From NCBI GenBank assembly GCA_913063525.1, contig CAJXYV010000009.1, positions 1-36,879 of the forward strand: a DNA stretch of 36,879 nt. Reading direction: 5' to 3'. The notes below the pieces were generated by a model, which worked only from the letters and a program-made list of their open reading frames with translations, made no database searches and was not told where the DNA came from. The position numbers were made by a program, and so were the translations under genes. Below, one piece after another: positions 32,249-36,879 of this stretch. Origin of the DNA: an uncultured Verrucomicrobiota bacterium. Its GTDB lineage: Bacteria > Verrucomicrobiota > Verrucomicrobiia > Verrucomicrobiales > Akkermansiaceae. The number at the start of each line of letters is the position of its first letter. Position 1 is the stretch's first letter.

Positions 32249-33211
32249 CTAGTGACTGTTGGGCATCACCTCCCAGCGCGTGCCCACCTCTGCGGCAACA
32301 AAATCTGCCGTCGAAATCCCCTGCTCCCGCAGCGCCCGCCCTAACAACAATGGCGGCTCCCCCATAGGTTCGTCGGTGAGTCGGAAGGTTCCCCAGTGCA
32401 TCGCCACTGCCCGGCGGCAGCGAGCTTCAGTGAAAGCCCTAACGGCTTCTTCCGGGTTCATGTGCATCGGCCGCATGATCCGCCGCGGCTGATAGGCGCC
32501 GATCGGGATCATCCCGAAATCGATCGGTCCGTAATGCTCGCCGATTTCCTCAAAGGCGGCGCAGTAACCGCTGTCGCCCGCGTGCCAAAGTTTACACCCC
32601 GCCCCTTCGACCAACCAGCCGCACCAGTGCCCGCGGTTCCGATCCATCAAGGTTCTAGAGGTGAAGTGTTGGGCGGGGGTCGCCGTCACGCGGATACCCG
32701 GAGCGATTTCCGCACTCGCGTGCCACGCCAGTTCCCGCACATGGGCAAATCCCTTTCCGCGCAGCCAATCGGCGTGGCCCTCCGCGATCAGCATCGGCAT
32801 CATTTTACCCAACGACCGCAATGTCGGCAGGTCCAGATGATCATAGTGACCGTGAGTCAGCAAAACCGTGTCGATCGGTGGCAACTCGTCCAATCCGCAT
32901 GGAGGCGCGACTTTCCGGCGCAGACTCGGAATCGGCAGCGGCGCGCAAAACTCCGAAAACACGGGATCGACCAGCACCGAGATGCCAGCGCCCTGCAATA
33001 AAAACGATGCATGCCCTAGCCAAGTCACCCGCCACCCGACAGCGGGCGGAGTGGCGATTTCCCCGCGCGTGACCGCCCGCCACGATGCGGGCAAATCCGG
33101 GGCGTCTTCTAACACCGCCGACTCCTGCTGCCCCCAGCGCATCTTCCAGCGTAAAATATCCATGAGGTTGAGGACCTCGTGCGGCCAGGGGTTTCCAAAA
33201 AGCGGTTTCAT
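32249..33211 (-). CDS. MBL-fold hydrolase, NAPE-PLD/UlaG-like
   Basis: The 320-residue protein has the metal site HGHYDH (120-125), preceded by WLGHASFLLQGAGISVLVDPVF, and later LWHAGDSGY and MIPIGAYQPRRIM. This order (GHAS, LVDPVF, THGHYDHLD, HAGDSGY, AMHWGTFRL) is that of the N-acyl-phosphatidylethanolamine phospholipase D-like/UlaG branch of the MBL superfamily. Such enzymes split phosphodiester or lactone bonds; the substrate here is unknown. No signal peptide is seen, so it is probably cytoplasmic. It is not close enough to either neighbour to infer an operon. Confidence 0.88.
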   Translation of the reverse strand: MKPLFGNPWPHEVLNLMDILRWKMRWGQQESAVLEDAPDLPASWRAVTRGEIATPPAVGWRVTWLGHASFLLQGAGISVLVDPVFSEFCAPLPIPSLRRKVAPPCGLDELPPIDTVLLTHGHYDHLDLPTLRSLGKMMPMLIAEGHADWLRGKGFAHVRELAWHASAEIAPGIRVTATPAQHFTSRTLMDRNRGHWCGWLVEGAGCKLWHAGDSGYCAAFEEIGEHYGPIDFGMIPIGAYQPRRIMRPMHMNPEEAVRAFTEARCRRAVAMHWGTFRLTDEPMGEPPLLLGRALREQGISTADFVAAEVGTRWEVMPNSH

Positions 33212-33283
33212 GCGGGAGTTTCTCGCACGTCGCCGCGATAAAAACGAGCGACGATAGCGCCGAACGCATTTCCGATAAAGAAA

Positions 33284-34582
33284 TCAACCAAAGAGCGACG
33301 TCACGGGCACTCCCTTGTCTGCAATCTTGAAGGGCCGCTTGGAGGGCGACATCACGATGGTGTCGTAGGGCAGTGCGAGGGCGTGGGCGATCGTGGCATT
33401 GAAATCCTGCACAGTGACGATTCCGTCTTTCACCTTGCTGGCCGATGCGTCGGTGCTGCCATGCTTGACCCCGCCCTTGATTCCACCGCCAGCGAGCAGG
33501 CAGGAAAAAGCCTGCGGATGATGGTCGCGGCCACCGTTGTGCTCGGTTTGGATTTCCGGCGAACGGCCAAATTCGGTGGCGACGACCACCAGCGTGTCCT
33601 TGAGCTTTCCGGACTTGGCGAGGTCGGTGATGAGGGCTGCGTAAGCTTGGTCGAACTCCTGACAGCGGCCGGCAACCCCGGCAAAATTATCATAATGCGT
33701 GTCCCAGCCACCCAGCTGCACCTCTACAAAGCGCACCCCATTGTCCACTAAGCGGCGGGCAAGGAGGCAGCCTTGTGCAAACCGGCTGGAACCATAGAGC
33801 TTGCGCGTGGACTCCGATTCTTGGCGGAGATCGAAGGCGGAGAGATCCTTTGAATTCATCAGCGAGATGGCCTCGCGGTAGAGCTCTTCGTAGGCCTTCA
33901 CGTCGGCGTTCGGATAGCGGCCGTGAAACTGGCGGTTCATGCGATCTGCCAGTGCCAAGCGGCGCTCGAAATCTTCGGTCGTCACGTTGCCGGGGCGGCG
34001 GGAATCCATCAGCCCGGCATCCGGACTGCCGATCGGCGCGGCGGCGAATTTCGCGCCCAAGAACCCGCCGCTGGTGTTCTCGGGTACGCTATTGACCGCG
34101 ACGAATCCCGGAAGCTCCGGATGAATGCGCCCACCCAGGCGCAGCACCCACGAGCCCAAGGAGGGGTGCTTGATCGTCCCGCGCATATCATAACTGGTGT
34201 GCATGATATAGGAACCTTGCGCGTGGGCACCTTGGGTGGAGTTCATCGAGTTAATGACGCAGACTTGATCCATGACTGCGGCGGTTTTCGGCAGATAGTG
34301 GCCGACCATCACCCCATCGACCTTGGTTGCGATCGCCTCGGTCTTCCCCATCACCTCCTTTTTTGCCGGCTTCGGGTCGAAGGTGTCGACGTGGCTCATG
34401 CCACCGGCCATGAACAGATAGATCACGTTCTTGGCGCTGCCCCCCTTGGCCACCGTCTCGGGAGCGGCACTGGCGAGCGTGCCACCCAGCAAAGGAAACA
34501 GATGCACCCCCAGATAGGCCCGGGCGGCATTGGAAACGAACTGACGGCGCGTCAGCTCGTCGGCTTTTGGAAATGGATTCAT
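33284..34582 (-). CDS. DUF1501 domain-containing protein
   Basis: The 432-residue protein belongs to the DUF1501 family, which resembles arylsulfatases or alkaline phosphatases in fold and is abundant in Planctomycetota and Verrucomicrobiota. The N-terminus has a Tat-like motif (TRRQFVSNAARAYLG) with a weak hydrophobic stretch after it. Family blocks include NVIYLFMAGGMSHVDTFDPKP, WDTHYDNFAGV, LVVVATEFGRSP and GGRDHHPQAFSCLLAGGGIKGG. I chose ATG 34582, as the upstream frame to 34660 overlaps the partner gene. It lies 10 bp after the DUF1549 gene stop. The pair is nearly always linked; its biochemical role is unknown. Confidence 0.93.
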   Translation of the reverse strand: MNPFPKADELTRRQFVSNAARAYLGVHLFPLLGGTLASAAPETVAKGGSAKNVIYLFMAGGMSHVDTFDPKPAKKEVMGKTEAIATKVDGVMVGHYLPKTAAVMDQVCVINSMNSTQGAHAQGSYIMHTSYDMRGTIKHPSLGSWVLRLGGRIHPELPGFVAVNSVPENTSGGFLGAKFAAAPIGSPDAGLMDSRRPGNVTTEDFERRLALADRMNRQFHGRYPNADVKAYEELYREAISLMNSKDLSAFDLRQESESTRKLYGSSRFAQGCLLARRLVDNGVRFVEVQLGGWDTHYDNFAGVAGRCQEFDQAYAALITDLAKSGKLKDTLVVVATEFGRSPEIQTEHNGGRDHHPQAFSCLLAGGGIKGGVKHGSTDASASKVKDGIVTVQDFNATIAHALALPYDTIVMSPSKRPFKIADKGVPVTSLFG

Positions 34583-34592
34583 GGCTGGGTTT

Positions 34593-36491
34593 TTATTGAA
34601 GGAAGAGAAACTCGGAAGACATGACGAGCGCCGAAACGATATTCCGATATCCCGCGTCACCCTGTTTTTTGACCTCGTCAGCCGTCCATGACATTTCCTC
34701 GCCCGTCGGCGGGCGGCTGAGAATGGCTATATAAAGGCGGCGGATTTTCTCGCTGGCGGCGCTGGCACCCTCGAGCGATTTGTAAAGGTGGGCGGAGGTT
34801 TTATTGACCAGTTCGCGTTGCACAAAGCCATTCATCAAGGAGAGGACTTGGCCCACGTTGGGCTCGCGGCTGGAGGCATCCACCACCTCCCGGTCGGAAG
34901 CACCGAAGAGATAAAGAAAATGGTTGCGGGGCGCGGGTGATGGTAGCTCCGATGAGCGGACCTTGGCATCGTTGTTATAGGATGGTTTCGAACTCATCCC
35001 CATCATGCTCTCTTGGCCGCTGGCACTGCCCGTGTTGATCTCTTTGACGAGATTGGCGAAATAGGACCGCAGTTCCCGCTCGCTCTTGAGGGCGAGCACT
35101 TCTTGGGAAAGTTGAGTCATGGTTTTCTGCCCGGATAGCACCGGGCGATTTGCCACATAAATGCGGTCATCCAGCGCGCGCGGCGCCTGTCGATCCGGGT
35201 CGCCCACGGCCAGCGTGATGAGAGAATCCCATATCTGTTCGGCCGATAAACGCTCGATCTTCCGGCCATGGAAATCGTCGCCACCTTGGATCGAAGAGGG
35301 ATTCGGGTTGGTGGCGAACTGAAAAGTGCGGGTCAACAGGAGAACGCGCTGAAAGGCGCGGAGGTCGTAATCCAGATCCACCATCAACTTTTCCAAGCAG
35401 CTGACCAATCCCGGGCAGTTGGTCTGATTCGCGGGGATGAATTCATCCACCGGCTCGTAGATCCCCTTGCCCATGACGCGTTTCCACATCCGGTTGGCGA
35501 TGACCGATGAGAACTGCTCCCCCGTTTTCGCCACTATCCATTGGGCGAGCTTTTCGCGGCCAGCGGACTCCCCGCGTGATTTCGAGATATGCACCTTTTG
35601 GCCGAAGGGGGTCTCCGCCCCCAGCACATCGCCGGGCTTGGCATCGCGATATTGGTAATCCGTCGGCAAAGCAATCTGCCCCGCCCCGCCGCCGCCCAAT
35701 GACATTCCGTAAACGCGGTCCCACAAAACCTGCCCCACCCGGTATTCCTCGTCCCGCCCACCCTTGGCCTCTCTCAGCTCTTTCCACAGTGGCGCCATGT
35801 GCTCCTGCCCCACCGTTCCCTGGCCGTGTGTGAATGCTGCTAGCTGATAGAAATCGCGCCGATCAGTCGTGCCGTAGGGATCATCGTGACACTGCGCGCA
35901 CTCCATGTGGGTACCCAGAAACACCCGCATCGTGTTTGAAAGATTGTCTAACGGCATTCCGCGATCCCGGGTATAATACCCCACCGCCGCAGTCTTTTGA
36001 TCCCAGCCATCGCCGGACGAGGCGATCAGTTTGTTGGTGAATTCGTTCCACGGCATATTATCCGACATCGCCGTGCGGATCCAGTATCGGTAGGGCTCGT
36101 TATTCGCCCCAGAGCCAATGCTGCCATCGGTGACACGCAGCAGATCGAAGGCCCAGTTAGTCATGTGACTGGAGAAGCCACCCGACTTTAGGAGGTAATT
36201 GATCAGCGCCTCCCGCTTGTCCGCATCCTGGATTTCCAAAAACGCCACAGTTTCCTCGGCCGTCGGGATCCGCCCGATCGCCACCAGAAATGCCCGCCGC
36301 AAAAACGTCGCATCGTCCGTCACCGGCGGCACCGCCAGATTCTTGCTGCGGTAAAAAGCGGCGATCTGCTGATCGACCTGCGTCGCTGCATTTTTGAGGA
36401 ATTTAAAGTCTTCCTGCGGCTTGAGACTCTGCGCCCAAACACCGCCACACAATGCTGCCAACGCGGCAGTGATCATGATCAAACATTTCAT
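34593..36491 (-). CDS. DUF1549/DUF1553 domain protein with CxxCH motif
   Basis: The 632-residue protein has a signal peptide (MKCLIMITAALAALCGGVWAQ) and then DUF1549 (about 35-250: DDATFLRRAFLVAIGRIPTAEE, NMPWNEFTNKLI, TMRVFLGTHMECAQCHDDPY). One heme-type motif CAQCH occupies 198-202. DUF1553 fills the C-terminal half (REKLAQWIVAKTGEQFSSVIANRMWKRVMG, RLSAEQIWDSLITLA). Many planctomycete relatives are longer and add cytochrome c or concanavalin-like domains; this is the compact version. It is the first gene of the operon with the DUF1501 partner, behind a promoter with a very short leader. The function is unknown; an exported redox or envelope role is inferred only from the motif and signal peptide. 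Confidence 0.92.
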   Translation of the reverse strand: MKCLIMITAALAALCGGVWAQSLKPQEDFKFLKNAATQVDQQIAAFYRSKNLAVPPVTDDATFLRRAFLVAIGRIPTAEETVAFLEIQDADKREALINYLLKSGGFSSHMTNWAFDLLRVTDGSIGSGANNEPYRYWIRTAMSDNMPWNEFTNKLIASSGDGWDQKTAAVGYYTRDRGMPLDNLSNTMRVFLGTHMECAQCHDDPYGTTDRRDFYQLAAFTHGQGTVGQEHMAPLWKELREAKGGRDEEYRVGQVLWDRVYGMSLGGGGAGQIALPTDYQYRDAKPGDVLGAETPFGQKVHISKSRGESAGREKLAQWIVAKTGEQFSSVIANRMWKRVMGKGIYEPVDEFIPANQTNCPGLVSCLEKLMVDLDYDLRAFQRVLLLTRTFQFATNPNPSSIQGGDDFHGRKIERLSAEQIWDSLITLAVGDPDRQAPRALDDRIYVANRPVLSGQKTMTQLSQEVLALKSERELRSYFANLVKEINTGSASGQESMMGMSSKPSYNNDAKVRSSELPSPAPRNHFLYLFGASDREVVDASSREPNVGQVLSLMNGFVQRELVNKTSAHLYKSLEGASAASEKIRRLYIAILSRPPTGEEMSWTADEVKKQGDAGYRNIVSALVMSSEFLFLQ

Positions 36492-36503
36492 GGGTTTAGC
36501 TAA

Positions 36504-36531
36504 ATGCTAACCATCCACCCACGAATGTCAA
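36504..36531 (-). promoter_or_regulatory. Putative promoter of the DUF1549-DUF1501 operon
   Basis: On the minus strand TTGACA (36526-36531) and TAGCAT (36504-36509) are separated by 16 bp. A start near 36497 would leave only about six bases before the ATG at 36491, too short for a ribosome-binding site. Confidence 0.55.
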
Positions 36532-36725
36532 TTTAGCGGTCCGCGAAAAATCGATCCCGGAGCAAGCAACGGCCGCAGACAGCGCAGGGTTGGTAGTTCA
36601 GGCTTTAGCCGATCTTTTGGTGAGTGAAGAACCTCCTGAAAAAAGGACTACTTACTGGGAAAACGCAGCTTCAGCCGCAGTAGAGGCGGAGCATCCAGCA
36701 GCAGACGGGCCCGGTGAGGGCGCCC

Positions 36726-36879
36726 TCCAAGGATCAACGGCTGGTATCCAAGGATCAGCGTGTGGTATCCAAGGAACAACGCGTGGTATCCAAGGATCGG
36801 CGCGTGGTATCCAAGGAACAACGTGTGGTATCCAAGGAACAACGTGTGGTATCCAAGGAACAACGTGTGGTATCCAAGG
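36726..36879. repeat. 21-bp tandem repeat array, 7 full units and a partial one
   Basis: Units start with TCCAAGG at 36726, 36747, 36768, 36789, 36810, 36831, 36852 and 36873, an exact 21-bp period. The left units vary (ATCAACGGC, ATCAGCGTG), while the last three full units are identical, suggesting recent expansion towards the right edge. The window ends within the eighth unit. The reverse strand would read as a 7-residue repeat (LGYHTLF type) because 21 is a multiple of 3, but no start or homologue supports translation. The preceding 234 bp (36492-36725) hold only the operon promoter. Confidence 0.95.

Noticed and set aside
36648..36863. Minus-strand open frame with LGYHTLF repeats
   Set aside because: It is the right-end 21-bp array read in one frame, with no recognised domain.

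Overview
The window looks like chromosomal DNA from a member of the Verrucomicrobiota, probably near Verrucomicrobiales such as Luteolibacter or Haloferula. This rests on the DUF1549/DUF1553 plus DUF1501 pair, the GldA/F/G-type ABC operon with a DUF4340 partner, dense GC-rich coding on both strands, and the near absence of Shine-Dalgarno sequences. No 16S rRNA or other taxonomic marker is present, so the placement is an inference.

Layout. 1-210 is a 21-bp tandem array cut by the window edge. 252-5449 is housekeeping: a GNAT acetyltransferase and trmD, a coiled-coil membrane protein, a glyoxalase II-like hydrolase, grpE-dnaJ and rsmE. 5665-10540 is accessory: a truncated IS1380-family transposase, then a secreted rhamnogalacturonan-degrading pair (PL4 lyase and GH78-like rhamnosidase) bracketed by two short direct repeats. 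10888-12108 carries ruvC and lipB, separated by a palindromic CCACAGAGA-type repeat. 12111-16879 is a four-gene ABC export operon. 17046-20849 holds a LON-domain protein, a tRNA-Leu with the unusual anticodon AAG, rnhB, yraN, a DUF1328 and DUF883-like small membrane protein pair behind a possible sigma-54 promoter, and a eukaryotic-type HisA. 20902-24812 encodes pyruvate dehydrogenase-type E1 alpha, E1 beta and E2, followed by the NADH sensor Rex. 24847-30492 contains a YfbK-like protein lacking its vWA domain, a YihY/BrkB membrane protein, an S9 dipeptidyl peptidase and an aldo/keto reductase-like protein. 30493-31098 is a non-coding block with a 42-bp palindromic array and the mdh terminator. 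Then come malate dehydrogenase, a metallo-beta-lactamase-fold hydrolase and the DUF1549-DUF1501 operon. 36726-36879 is a second 21-bp array running off the right end.

How the genes fit together. The PDH genes with Rex and mdh point to redox-linked central carbon metabolism. The PL4/GH78 pair would cleave the pectin rhamnogalacturonan-I backbone and release rhamnose. GrpE-DnaJ, TrmD, RsmE, RuvC, RnhB and LipB are core functions. The most unusual items are the three tandem arrays with period 21 or 42, the vWA-less YfbK homologue, the eukaryotic-type HisA, the tRNA-Leu(AAG), and the repeat-flanked pectinolytic cassette. I found no CRISPR array, prophage or complete insertion sequence.
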